A stretch of 59,068 bases of DNA from an uncultured Alphaproteobacteria bacterium (lineage in GTDB: Bacteria > Pseudomonadota > Alphaproteobacteria > RF32 > CAG-239): assembly GCA_944391345.1 (NCBI GenBank), contig CALXTE010000010.1:1-59068 (forward strand). Reading direction: 5' to 3'. Shown one piece after another: positions 7,489-16,722 of the stretch (the stretch's first letter is position 1; the number at the start of each line of letters is the position of its first letter). Both the position numbers and the translations under genes were made by a program. Below the pieces are notes generated by a model that was not told where the DNA came from, made no database searches, and saw only the letters and a program-made list of their open reading frames with translations.

Positions 7489-8505
7489 TTATTCCGCAGC
7501 CAAAGTCAGCATTTCTTCTGCTTTGTTAAAGCCGAGTTTGTCTTGAATCTCCCACAAAACGCGGAGAGCGGCAAGGGCGTCTTCACCGGTGATGCGGGGG
7601 GTGGCCTGACCGTTTATGCAGCTGACAAAGTGATTTAATTCAGCCTGCAAAGGTTGGTTGGTCGGAATAAATAATTGTTCGACACTGCCTTTTAAGCCAT
7701 AGTTCATCCATTCAGGAATTTCTTCTTGATTAACATAAGGCATACGACCTTGTGAATGGACGTTTATGCTTTGATTGATGAAGTCCATGTCGATATAGTT
7801 TGTATCGGTTGTAACGGTCAAAGTTCTGACACGGGCTTGGGTAATGCGGCTGGCGGTTAAGTTTGCCGTAACGCCGTTTTCAAACTCTAATAAAGCCGTG
7901 ATGTAATCTTTGCCGGAAGCATGGTCTGGGGTGCGAACTGCAGCGGCCTGAATGTTTTTGACCTTATCTTTTACCAAAGACAAAACAACTTCAACGTCGT
8001 GAATCATCAAGTCCATGGCAACGTCAACGTCGGTAATACGTCCGGAAGCGGCTGACATTCTTTGTGCGGTCAGAGAACGGATTTTGCCGGCGTCGTTTAA
8101 GATTTTGTGCATTTGTTCAACGGCCGGATTGAACTGTTCAATATGTCCGACAAGCAAGGTAACATTATTTTTCTTGGCGGCATTAATCAATCTTTGGCAG
8201 CCTTCTTCGGTGGTGGCCAAAGGTTTTTCCATCAAGCAATGAATGCCTTTGTTTAAGAAAAATTCACCAACGTCTGCGTGGGTTACCGAAGTTGTGACAA
8301 CGCTGACGGCATCTACTTCTTTGGCAACATCTTCCATGCTGGCAAAAGCTTTTATGCCAAACATGTCGGCGGCTTTTTGTGCTGCTTCGGGGAATATGTC
8401 ATAAACACCGACAAGCTCTACACCTTGTAAAGACTTGTATGTTTTTAAGTGGTTGCGTCCCATTACGCCGGCGCCGATAACGGCTACTCTTATTGTATTT
8501 GTCAT
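7489..8505 (-). CDS. Gfo/Idh/MocA family NAD(P)-dependent oxidoreductase
   Basis: A 338-residue protein with an N-terminal Rossmann fold (VAVIGAGVMGRNH, about residues 7-19) and the EKP motif (EKPLATT, about 93-99) whose lysine is catalytic in this family. The C-terminal alpha/beta substrate domain follows. Members oxidise sugars, inositols or UDP-sugars; the substrate cannot be told from sequence here. A UDP-amino-sugar dehydrogenase role in surface-glycan synthesis is possible but unproven. It is the first gene of a minus-strand pair with truA. Confidence 0.88.
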   Translation of the reverse strand: MTNTIRVAVIGAGVMGRNHLKTYKSLQGVELVGVYDIFPEAAQKAADMFGIKAFASMEDVAKEVDAVSVVTTSVTHADVGEFFLNKGIHCLMEKPLATTEEGCQRLINAAKKNNVTLLVGHIEQFNPAVEQMHKILNDAGKIRSLTAQRMSAASGRITDVDVAMDLMIHDVEVVLSLVKDKVKNIQAAAVRTPDHASGKDYITALLEFENGVTANLTASRITQARVRTLTVTTDTNYIDMDFINQSINVHSQGRMPYVNQEEIPEWMNYGLKGSVEQLFIPTNQPLQAELNHFVSCINGQATPRITGEDALAALRVLWEIQDKLGFNKAEEMLTLAAE

Positions 8506-8701
8506 AGATAACCCTCAAGTAAATTGGATACAAATTACTTTTTCTCTTCTTACCTAGCACGTTTTTTTATTTTTTGCATTAAACAACTTGTTACAATTTG
8601 TTACAAAGATTTCTTCGGTCAATTATTTGAATTTTTTGCTTTATAATTTTGTTTTTTGAGGGTAACCTATAAAAAATTAGTTCTTAAAAACGGTATAAAT
8701 C
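8506..8701. other. AT-rich divergent intergenic region
   Basis: 196 bases between two divergent starts. A plus-strand TATAAT is at 8642-8646/8647, with a poor -35. The leader before the ATG at 8702 contains CTTAAAAA (8683-8690) and no Shine-Dalgarno, a distant echo of the accessory-gene leaders described elsewhere. TTGTTACA occurs twice near 8589-8604. Nothing else is evident. Confidence 0.3.
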
Positions 8702-10651
8702 ATGCGTAGTTCTTTGCTTAAGCTTTTTTCTTCTTTATGTGTTGTGATGATGAGCGCTTGCGGTGCGGTTGAGGAAAAGCCTCAGCCCGAGGCGGTGCCG
8801 GCGGCTAATCCGCTGACATTCGGGGCTTGTGTTTTTTCTTCTAACACACCGACCGAGGTTTCCGGTAAACTGCATGTTTATGACGCAATGGCACGTGCGG
8901 CCAAGTATAATTCTTTGAGCTTAGCCCAAACAATGCAGAAGAAAATTTATTCTCAGAACCCGAATATGTCGCCTAAAGACATTATTAATAATGTTCTTAA
9001 TACTCCGGATGAAGGCGGAGCAATTTATAACGGGGTGCGGGTGTTGGATTATGCTTTGATGTATGCCGGTGTGTATTTGAGTGAAAATACGGGAGCCGCC
9101 GAAAGTCTTATTTTGCAAAAATCTGCGCAGAGCCTCGCTCTGGCGGCGGTTAAAACGCAGGGCGATATTATGATTGCCGAACGTGAAATTCGGGAAATAA
9201 ACTCGCTTATTAAAGACGAAAAGAAAAATTTGGCCCTTTTGAGTGCAAAATATAATAATCAGGGTAATCTTTCCGCTGAAGAAATTGACTATAAAACGAC
9301 GCTTGAGGCGGCTTTGGTCAGTCTGCCGAAAACAAGAGAAGCTTTGGTTGATGAAATAATTGCTTATCGTCAACTGGTGAAAAACAAAAACGAAAAGCTT
9401 GAATTGGACGGGCGCAAGTTTTATGAGCTTGATGTGTTTGATAAAAAGCTAACGCCCGAGGTATATCAGCAGGCGGCTTTGGCGAATCGGGCTGAGTTTC
9501 AGTTGCCTTTGGCCAAGCTTAATGATGTGAGTTTTGAAAAAATCCGTCAATATGCAAATTTAACCTATGATACTGATAAAAGTCAGGAAATGGGCGGGGT
9601 TGATCAAAACAGCGAACTTTATGACGAAGCGTTGCAGGGGCGGGCTGCCGCGGCGGCTAATGCTTTGATTGACGCCATTGTGGCTTATCATGCGGAAGTA
9701 AACAAAGGGGCTAACCCTCGGCTCAGAGATAAAATTTTTGATGAATTGGCGGCGTCAATCTTTGTGCAGATTGATTTGATGTATCAGGTTGTGCTGAAAG
9801 CTGATTTTGATTTTCAGACAACGACAAAAGAAATTTCGGAGCTGACAAAAGAGGTTAATCGCTTGAAAAATCGGTCTTTGTCGCCTTCGCTAAAAGCGGA
9901 TTTGTTGAACAAAAAAATTAAGCTCATCACGCTTAAAATCAAGCAAAACAGAATTCGCTCCGAGCGGACAACGGCTATGGCGGCTTTGTATTTTTATGCC
10001 GGATACGCGCCGTTTAACTGCACTTTGTTGAATTCTGCTCCCGATAAGATTGCTGATGTGCTCAAATCCGGTTTTAATGCCGACAGAATCAGGCTATTGA
10101 GCGCGGCTATTGATAAAACCAAAGTTCAGAAGGCTTTGCCTGAGGCCGATGCTAATGAGGAAAAAGGTTGGGCAAAGGGTGAAAATTGGCTCGAAGCAGT
10201 GGTTGAAGGAAAGGCTGGCTCTGCTTCGGTTGTGAGCGAATCGAAACATAATACAGAACCGGCATCGTTGTTGCCGCCTATGGAAAAAAGCAGTTATTCG
10301 GTTCCCCGTGCTTCAAAACAGCTAAAAAACAAACCAACCCTGAAAAAGTCTAAGGTCTTGGCGGAAGACGAAGTTCAGCCTAAAGGCGATTTTGAGCCCT
10401 ATGTTCATAAAGATGCCGAAAGTTTGCGCTATATGCAGCTTGGGGCTTATGTTGATGCTGAAAATTCCGAAAAAGACTGGGCGCGTTTGTCGGCCACTTA
10501 TCCGGCCTTGAAAAAGTATAAGCCGATTTATCAAACGGCCGTGGTCGATGGTAAAAATTATACAAGGCTTATGGTTTATTCAGAAAAAGGACAGCTCAGC
10601 AGTCTGTGCAATGAATTGCGCCGCAATAAAGAAGAATGCTTTTTGAAATAA
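8702..10651 (+). CDS. TolC-like lipoprotein with C-terminal SPOR domain
   Basis: A 649-residue protein. It begins with a lipoprotein signal (MMSAC). Residues about 60-440 have the helical coiled-coil layout of outer-membrane efflux (TolC-family) proteins, including RVLDYALMYAGVYL, which resembles the WNVLDFGLSYY segment, and long heptad helices. After a Lys/Ser/Pro-rich linker the last 75 residues look like a SPOR domain (YMQLGAYVDAENSEKDWARL), which in other proteins binds denuded septal peptidoglycan. The fusion suggests an outer-membrane channel or tether recruited to the division site. No membrane-fusion or RND partner gene is adjacent. The start has no clear Shine-Dalgarno. Confidence 0.7.
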   Translation: MRSSLLKLFSSLCVVMMSACGAVEEKPQPEAVPAANPLTFGACVFSSNTPTEVSGKLHVYDAMARAAKYNSLSLAQTMQKKIYSQNPNMSPKDIINNVLNTPDEGGAIYNGVRVLDYALMYAGVYLSENTGAAESLILQKSAQSLALAAVKTQGDIMIAEREIREINSLIKDEKKNLALLSAKYNNQGNLSAEEIDYKTTLEAALVSLPKTREALVDEIIAYRQLVKNKNEKLELDGRKFYELDVFDKKLTPEVYQQAALANRAEFQLPLAKLNDVSFEKIRQYANLTYDTDKSQEMGGVDQNSELYDEALQGRAAAAANALIDAIVAYHAEVNKGANPRLRDKIFDELAASIFVQIDLMYQVVLKADFDFQTTTKEISELTKEVNRLKNRSLSPSLKADLLNKKIKLITLKIKQNRIRSERTTAMAALYFYAGYAPFNCTLLNSAPDKIADVLKSGFNADRIRLLSAAIDKTKVQKALPEADANEEKGWAKGENWLEAVVEGKAGSASVVSESKHNTEPASLLPPMEKSSYSVPRASKQLKNKPTLKKSKVLAEDEVQPKGDFEPYVHKDAESLRYMQLGAYVDAENSEKDWARLSATYPALKKYKPIYQTAVVDGKNYTRLMVYSEKGQLSSLCNELRRNKEECFLK

Positions 10652-10722
10652 AATGTTTGTAAAATGGAACAATTTGGCGTATTATGTACTTTAGTTGATG
10701 TTAATTTTCTATGAGTTGACTG

Positions 10723-12000
10723 ATGGACGATTCTGATAACAATAATGTTCGTTGGCATGCGGTTTCTACCCTGCGCGATGATGAAGTTGATTTTGATGAA
10801 AATTGGCTGAATGAAGCAATTGATCAGATGTTGTCGGGTGAAAATAAACATCATGAAACTGAAAAGGTTGAAGTCGTTTCCGAAAATACCGAAGCTATGT
10901 CGAATGAGCCGCATTTAGAGAGTAGTTCGGCTCGTAGTCCTTCGGTTTCGCCGGTGGCGCTGGCTGACGAGCAAGAACTTGTTTTTGAAACAGAAGCGCC
11001 GGCACCGATTGATATTCCGTCACAATCACACAAAGAACATTCTTTTGCCGGTAAGGTTTTGGAAAATGCTTCTTTTGCCGGACAGACTTTGGATAATGAG
11101 AGTTTTCGCGGTGCGTCTTTGATTAATGCTGATTTTAGCGGCGTTAATCTTAAAAATGTGGATTTTTCCGGTGCAGATTTATCCGGTGCAGATTTTTCTA
11201 ATGCCAAGCTTGACGGTGTGGACTTGTCCGGTGCAATTTTGCGTGGCACAAAGTTTCCTAAAGCAAAGCTCGATAATGTTAAATTTAGCGGTGCGGATTT
11301 GGATAACGCCGATTTGTCGGATGTTGACTTAAATGAGTTGTCTTTAGAAGATTTGCAGGCTCTTATTGAATATCTGGCAAAATATTTTCCGCATAAGCTT
11401 AATTTTGCATTGTTAAATCTTCGACTTTTGGATTTGACGCGGATTGATTTGGCGAAATGTGATTTGCGCGGGGCTGATTTTACCGGCATTGATTTTACCG
11501 GTGTCAGCTTGGTCGGGGTTAATTTGAGCGAATGTATTATCACGCCGCAGCAAATTGCTCAGGCACTGGGGCGGCCGCCGACAATCGAAGAAATGAAACA
11601 GCTTTTTGCTCCCAGAGATAAAGAGAAAAAAGGTAAAGGCTTTTCCGGAATTGATTGGCAAGATTTCTTTTTTAATAATAAAGAAGTCGGGGTTTGGGAT
11701 TTTTCAAAAGACAAGGGGATTTCGGTTGAAACATTGGTGAATGCCGGACGGAAGGTTTTTCGCCGTCAAGCCGATAAGCCTCATGCCAAGGAAAATGACA
11801 GCCAGGAACAAACTCAAGGTGTTGAAAAGACACAAGCCGAAATTGATAAAGAAAAGGTTTTGGAAAATATTGAAAAGAATCGACAGGCCGTGTTAGAGGC
11901 GCGAAAAGAACGCCAAAAGGAGCAGGCTCTTGAAGAACATAAAAAAAATCGTGAAATTGATTTTTCTTTGGTGCGCGGCAGGGGCTCTAATGAGCGCTAA
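10723..12000 (+). CDS. pentapeptide-repeat protein
   Basis: A 425-residue cytoplasmic-looking protein. The first 100 residues are acidic and low in complexity. Residues about 105-205 are tandem A(D/N)LxX pentapeptides (for example ADFSGVNLKNVDFSGADLSG), then a helical insert, then more repeats to about 265. The tail is charged, with a predicted coiled coil (about 365-415). Pentapeptide repeats form a right-handed quadrilateral helix; known members include gyrase-protecting Qnr/MfpA proteins, but most have no known role. The next gene, an orphan VirD4-like ATPase, starts 37 bases on, so they may be an operon. Confidence 0.85.
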   Translation: MDDSDNNNVRWHAVSTLRDDEVDFDENWLNEAIDQMLSGENKHHETEKVEVVSENTEAMSNEPHLESSSARSPSVSPVALADEQELVFETEAPAPIDIPSQSHKEHSFAGKVLENASFAGQTLDNESFRGASLINADFSGVNLKNVDFSGADLSGADFSNAKLDGVDLSGAILRGTKFPKAKLDNVKFSGADLDNADLSDVDLNELSLEDLQALIEYLAKYFPHKLNFALLNLRLLDLTRIDLAKCDLRGADFTGIDFTGVSLVGVNLSECIITPQQIAQALGRPPTIEEMKQLFAPRDKEKKGKGFSGIDWQDFFFNNKEVGVWDFSKDKGISVETLVNAGRKVFRRQADKPHAKENDSQEQTQGVEKTQAEIDKEKVLENIEKNRQAVLEARKERQKEQALEEHKKNREIDFSLVRGRGSNER

Positions 12001-12037
12001 GGCTTAATTTTTTCTTGCCGGAAGTGTACTATCACTC

Positions 12038-14401
12038 TTGAAATTTTTTGTTTCTTTAGGTATGATAGCCTTTGTTATTGCAAAGGTTGCTATGGAAAAT
12101 TTGTATCAAAAACGCATAAATGCCAGAAAGTGGTCTTGGTGGGCAAAAGCTTTGTTTGTGGCTTTTTGCACGGTGGTTTATTTTTGGATTGCGGATTTGT
12201 TTGTGCTGATTGTTTATCAGTATGCCGAATATGGTTTTTCTACCAAAAATACGCATAAAATTTATCAATTTTTGTTGGATGTAAGACAGCGGCCATCGGT
12301 GGTTTTTGATGCTTACGGGCTTTGGGCTTCGGCCTTTTGGAATGCGGCGAATCCTAAGCTTACACTCTATATTCCCCTTTTGGTGCCGCTGCTTTTTCTG
12401 TTTATTGTGTTCAGAGCTTATATGGGCTCGCAAAGCTCTTTTAATTTGTGGTATCGGCTGCATAACAGATTTGCCAAAAGCGAAGATGTGCGCTATATGT
12501 CTTTGAGCAATGGGCATACAGTGTTTTTGGGAAGATTTGAAGGAAAAACGCTCTCTCCGGATAAGGCCAGTGCCTCTTTTGTGTGGGGAGAAGACGGTTT
12601 GGGCAAGACTTCGACCGTTGCGGTGCCGTCCATCTTAATGGCTAATCGTGCCAGTGTGGTTGCGATTGACACAACCGGGGATATTTTACGTTATACTTCG
12701 GGACATCGCTGTTCTCAGGGAAATGTTTTTTGTTTTGATTGGAAAAAAACAGATAATCCGGCTCAGAACGAGTTTTGGCCAAGGTGGAATCCTTTGTCAT
12801 CACGCGATTTGCCGCAGAAAAATCCTAAGCGTGCGCTGTATCTTAGAAAACTGGCGGCTCATTTTGTTTCCTTATCAAATAATAAGACTTTAGATGCTTT
12901 GAGTTTGAACGCGGTTGATACGCTTTTTAACTTTTTTGCCGCAAAGTTTCAGAATGCTTGCGCTAATGATTATTTATTGGGGCGTTTGCTTGATAATGGC
13001 GCGTTGTCAGACGAAGATAAAAATGTTTTGCTCAGTTATTATTCTCATATGCCGGAAGAAGTGACAAAGCAGGCTGTAATTGATTTGCAAAATGATAGCG
13101 TTACGGCTCAGAATTATCTGCCTATCGGCGGGTGGAACGGGGTGCCTGATGCTTGGAAAGGAAAAGAGCTGTGTTTGGCGATGATTGCCGATGTGCTGCA
13201 AGTATTAGCCCTTAAAAAAAGCAAAAATCATAATCAAGATGTTATCGGCGAATTTTTTCAAGATTTGCGAAAAGAAGCGATTTTCTTTGGTTATGATCCA
13301 CGGCTTGATAGCATGCTTTCCGAGCTTATGATGCTGGATGCCGAGCTTAAGGCCGTTTTGTTGGTTAAGCTTAATGATGCTTTTGAAATCTTTAGGTATC
13401 AAAATATTCGTGAGCGGACCTCGTCAAGTGATGTTTCTCTTAAAAATGCGCGGGGTTTTAAAGACAAAAATTCAGGTGAATGGCGGCTTTCTACTTTTTA
13501 TTTATCTGCCGATAATCCGCAGTCAGCCTTTATGTCACGGCTGATGTTGGATATGCTCTTGATGCGCAATATGGAAAAGCATAAGGCGTTTCCTGCGACC
13601 CAGATGCTGGTTGTTATTGATGATTTGGATAAATTGCCTAAATTTGAGATGCTTGAAAATGCTTTGTCATTTGGTTTTGAAAGCAATATCAGCTTGTTAT
13701 TGCTTACAAGAGGGTTGAAGTCGGTCAGTGAATTGTATGGAAAAGCTTGGGTGGAAAATTTGTTGGCTTGTTGCTCATATAAATTATTGTTTGCTCAAGA
13801 TAATGTGGCGTTGAGCAAGCAATTTCGGGCAATGGCGGTATTCGGAGCCAAGACATTGCAGATTCCGGCATTTAAAACACGGGCTTTTTCTAAGGTAAAA
13901 AGCGGTGTGGCCGATGCTTTTTATTATCGCAAAATCGCAGATAATTTGCTTAATTTACGCGAGAATAAAAATATTACCAATGGTCAGCATTTGCTTTTGG
14001 TGTCAGGGTTTTATAATTTGCCGGTGAAGGTTGATGCCGAAAGGTTTAATCTGGATGCGCGGTTTAATCTGTTGTCGCAGAAAAGGGCAAATATTTCTCT
14101 TCCGGCGTCGTGGGTGAGCCGTCGCGATGCTCAGGATATTGATGTGCCTTCTCGTGTTTGGGTTTTGAGGCAGGCTGATGCGGCGCTTGATAAACAAAAT
14201 CAGATGAATGAGGTCGAGGTTCTTCCCGAAGAAAAAATTGCTCATGAATTAGTGCCCGAAAATGATAATAATCTTCCGGAAGAGCCAAAAAATGTTTCGG
14301 TTTTTGCTCAGGCCAGCGGTAGCGATGATGAGTGGTGGATGAATGATGATGCTTTTGCGGTGCAAAGTTCTGAAGATGTTGGTTTGTTAAAGAATTCTTG
14401 A
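12038..14401 (+). CDS. VirD4/TraG-like type IV coupling ATPase, orphan
   Basis: Up to 787 residues. Three hydrophobic segments occur in the first 130 residues (about 1-18, 37-60, 108-126). Then comes a P-loop ATPase domain with Walker A GEDGLGKTS (about 184-192) and Walker B MLVVIDDLDKL (about 522-532). This is the layout of T4SS coupling proteins that pump DNA or protein. No relaxase, VirB genes, integrase or origin of transfer is nearby, and the flanking genes are ordinary chromosomal ones. The acidic C-terminal tail (about 725-787) may be a recruitment region. The start is uncertain: TTG at 12038 or ATG at 12062. Confidence 0.75.
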   Translation: MKFFVSLGMIAFVIAKVAMENLYQKRINARKWSWWAKALFVAFCTVVYFWIADLFVLIVYQYAEYGFSTKNTHKIYQFLLDVRQRPSVVFDAYGLWASAFWNAANPKLTLYIPLLVPLLFLFIVFRAYMGSQSSFNLWYRLHNRFAKSEDVRYMSLSNGHTVFLGRFEGKTLSPDKASASFVWGEDGLGKTSTVAVPSILMANRASVVAIDTTGDILRYTSGHRCSQGNVFCFDWKKTDNPAQNEFWPRWNPLSSRDLPQKNPKRALYLRKLAAHFVSLSNNKTLDALSLNAVDTLFNFFAAKFQNACANDYLLGRLLDNGALSDEDKNVLLSYYSHMPEEVTKQAVIDLQNDSVTAQNYLPIGGWNGVPDAWKGKELCLAMIADVLQVLALKKSKNHNQDVIGEFFQDLRKEAIFFGYDPRLDSMLSELMMLDAELKAVLLVKLNDAFEIFRYQNIRERTSSSDVSLKNARGFKDKNSGEWRLSTFYLSADNPQSAFMSRLMLDMLLMRNMEKHKAFPATQMLVVIDDLDKLPKFEMLENALSFGFESNISLLLLTRGLKSVSELYGKAWVENLLACCSYKLLFAQDNVALSKQFRAMAVFGAKTLQIPAFKTRAFSKVKSGVADAFYYRKIADNLLNLRENKNITNGQHLLLVSGFYNLPVKVDAERFNLDARFNLLSQKRANISLPASWVSRRDAQDIDVPSRVWVLRQADAALDKQNQMNEVEVLPEEKIAHELVPENDNNLPEEPKNVSVFAQASGSDDEWWMNDDAFAVQSSEDVGLLKNS

Positions 14402-14412
14402 GTGAAGTAGAT

Positions 14413-15756
14413 ATGGAAGATACACTTTTTTCTAGCAATATGAAACGCCCGTTGGCAGACAGACTCAGACCACAGACTTTGGCCGAGGTGGTGGGGCAGG
14501 ATCAGGTTATTGGTGATGATGCTCCGTTAGGGAGAATGGTGCGCTCGGGGAAAATTTCTTCTTTTATTCTCTGGGGGCCTCCGGGGTGCGGAAAAACAAC
14601 TATTGCCCGCGTGATTGCCGAGCATACAAATCTGTATTTTGAACAAATTTCGGCCGTGTTCTCCGGTGTGGCCGACTTAAAGCGCGTGTTTCAATATGCT
14701 CAAGAACGGCGAGCAAATCAAGGTAAAGGGACTTTGCTGTTTGTCGATGAAATTCATCGTTTTAACAAATCTCAGCAAGATGGATTTTTGCCTTATGTTG
14801 AAGACGGTACAATCATTCTTGTCGGAGCAACTACCGAAAATCCGTCTTTTGAGCTGAATGCCGCTTTGCTCTCACGGTGTCAGGTTTTTGTTTTGAACCG
14901 TTTGGAAGAACCTGAATTTGAAATTTTATTACAGCGTGCCGAAAAAGAAATGGGCAAGCCCTTGCCGGTTGATGATGAAGCGCGTGCTTTTATGAAGTCG
15001 GTGGCAGACGGTGACGGGCGCTATATCCTTAATCTGGCCGAATCGGTTTGGAATTATGCTAAGGCCGGTGAGGTGTTTGACAAAGACATGATTATGAAGA
15101 TTATTCGTTCGCGCGCGCCGGTTTATGACAAAGGGCGCGACGGGCATTATAATCTGATTTCGGCCGTGCATAAATCTCTGCGCGGGTCTGATGTTGATGC
15201 CGCGCTTTATTGGGTGGCGCGTATGATCGTTAGCGGTGAAGATCCGAAATATCTTTTGCGGCGAATGACGCGTTTTGCCGTGGAAGATGTGTCATTAGCT
15301 GATCCGAATGCGGTGACGCAGGCGATTGCTTGTTGGGAAACTTATGATCGTTTGGGGTCTCCGGAAGGAGATTTGGCTATCTTTCAGCTTGCTGCTTATT
15401 TGGCTACGGCGCCAAAATCGGTCGGTGTGTATAAAGCCATGTACGCGGCCAAAGATGCTGCGCGGCGTACCGGTTCACTTATGCCGCCCAAAAATATTCT
15501 TAATGCGCCGACAAAGCTGATGAAACAGCTCGGATATAGTGAAGGTTATGAATATGATCCCGATTGCGAAGACGGATTTTCGGGGGCAAATTATTTTCCG
15601 GAGGGAATGCACCGTCAAAAAATGTATTTTCCGGTTGATCGCGGTTATGAACGCGAGATTAAGAAAAGAATCGAGTATTTTGATAAGTTAAGAGCTCAAA
15701 AACAGGCACAGAAGCGTAAAGAAAAACAATCTGAAAATGGTGAAGACAAGTCATAA
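14413..15756 (+). CDS. rarA: replication-associated recombination protein RarA (MgsA)
   Basis: About 447 residues, an AAA+ ATPase that acts on stalled replication forks. Walker A GPPGCGKTT and Walker B LLFVDEIHRF are intact, followed by the sensor-1 GATTENPSF and the C-terminal tetramerisation domain (ARRTGSLMPPKNILNAP). The preceding gene's stop (14399-14401) overlaps a TTG at 14398 in this frame. I prefer ATG 14413, which starts MEDTLF like many RarA proteins. rluC follows after 21 bases. Confidence 0.95.
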   Translation: MEDTLFSSNMKRPLADRLRPQTLAEVVGQDQVIGDDAPLGRMVRSGKISSFILWGPPGCGKTTIARVIAEHTNLYFEQISAVFSGVADLKRVFQYAQERRANQGKGTLLFVDEIHRFNKSQQDGFLPYVEDGTIILVGATTENPSFELNAALLSRCQVFVLNRLEEPEFEILLQRAEKEMGKPLPVDDEARAFMKSVADGDGRYILNLAESVWNYAKAGEVFDKDMIMKIIRSRAPVYDKGRDGHYNLISAVHKSLRGSDVDAALYWVARMIVSGEDPKYLLRRMTRFAVEDVSLADPNAVTQAIACWETYDRLGSPEGDLAIFQLAAYLATAPKSVGVYKAMYAAKDAARRTGSLMPPKNILNAPTKLMKQLGYSEGYEYDPDCEDGFSGANYFPEGMHRQKMYFPVDRGYEREIKKRIEYFDKLRAQKQAQKRKEKQSENGEDKS

Positions 15757-15777
15757 GGTGAAAAGGAAAAAAATGAT

Positions 15778-16722
15778 ATGGCCGGCGTTTCTTTGATTAA
15801 AGTAAAAGCATGTGATGACGGAATGCGGTTAAACCGCTGGTTTTTGAAATATTATCCGGGGTTGTCTTTGGGGCGGTTTCAAAAACTTTTGCGTACCAAG
15901 CAAATTAAAGTTGACGGGCAACGAGCCGAGGCTTCTTTGAAGCTTGCCGTCGGACAAGAAATTCGTGTGCCGCCGCTTGATGAAGAAAAGTCTTCTGCCC
16001 AGGTTAAAAAAGATTTTGTGTCGGCAAAAGATGCTGCTTTTGCTCAGTCTTTGGTGATTTATAAAGACAAGAATATTTTGGTGCTTAACAAGCCTTCCGG
16101 TTTGGCGGTGCAAGGGGGGACAAATACTAATCGTCATATTGACGGCATGCTCGAGGCTCTGACTTTTGAAGCTGCAGAAAAGCCGAAACTGGTTCATCGA
16201 ATCGATAAAGACACCAGCGGTTTGCTCCTCTTGGCGCGAAACAGAAAATATGCCGAGCTATTGACCAAAGCTTTTCGTGAGCATCAGTTGCAAAAAACTT
16301 ATCTTGCCTTTTGTTTTGGAACACCGGCTCAGCCGCAAGGCGAGATTAAAAACAAATTGCTTAAAGTTGGGGAAAAAGTTGTGGATTCGGCGGAAGGAAA
16401 GCCTGCCGTGACGCATTATTGCGTGATTGATTCCGTCGGGCAGAAATTTTCTTTGATTGAGGCTTGTCCTTTGACCGGACGTACGCATCAAATTCGTGCA
16501 CATCTTGAATCTATCGGTTGTCCGATTGCCGGAGATGATAAATATTTTGGCGGCGAACGTAAAAAATTTTCTATTTTGGCGGATAAATTGTATCTTCATG
16601 CATATAAAATTAATCTTTCGCCCTTATATAATAAGAAAATGGAATTAACCGCGCCTTTGCCGGCGTATTTTGTTGATACACTGCAAGCTGCAGGCATTAA
16701 TGTTAAGGAGTTTACCAAATGA
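15778..16722 (+). CDS. rluC: 23S rRNA pseudouridine synthase, RluC/RluD type
   Basis: A 314-residue protein with an N-terminal S4 RNA-binding domain (SLGRFQKLLRTKQIKVDGQR) and a catalytic domain with the HRIDKDTSGLLLLAR motif holding the active aspartate (about residue 142). The GRTHQIRAHL block is also present. It isomerises specific uridines in 23S rRNA. RluC is the likeliest assignment from its place beside the ATP12-type gene in Alphaproteobacteria, but RluD cannot be excluded. Its stop overlaps the asmA start by 4 bases (ATGA). Confidence 0.9.
   Translation: MAGVSLIKVKACDDGMRLNRWFLKYYPGLSLGRFQKLLRTKQIKVDGQRAEASLKLAVGQEIRVPPLDEEKSSAQVKKDFVSAKDAAFAQSLVIYKDKNILVLNKPSGLAVQGGTNTNRHIDGMLEALTFEAAEKPKLVHRIDKDTSGLLLLARNRKYAELLTKAFREHQLQKTYLAFCFGTPAQPQGEIKNKLLKVGEKVVDSAEGKPAVTHYCVIDSVGQKFSLIEACPLTGRTHQIRAHLESIGCPIAGDDKYFGGERKKFSILADKLYLHAYKINLSPLYNKKMELTAPLPAYFVDTLQAAGINVKEFTK

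Noticed and set aside
8510-8664. ACCCTCAA / TTGAGGGT inverted repeat around the 8.5-8.7 kb gap
   Set aside because: Only 8 bp of complementarity separated by about 140 bases; expected by chance and not linked to an element.
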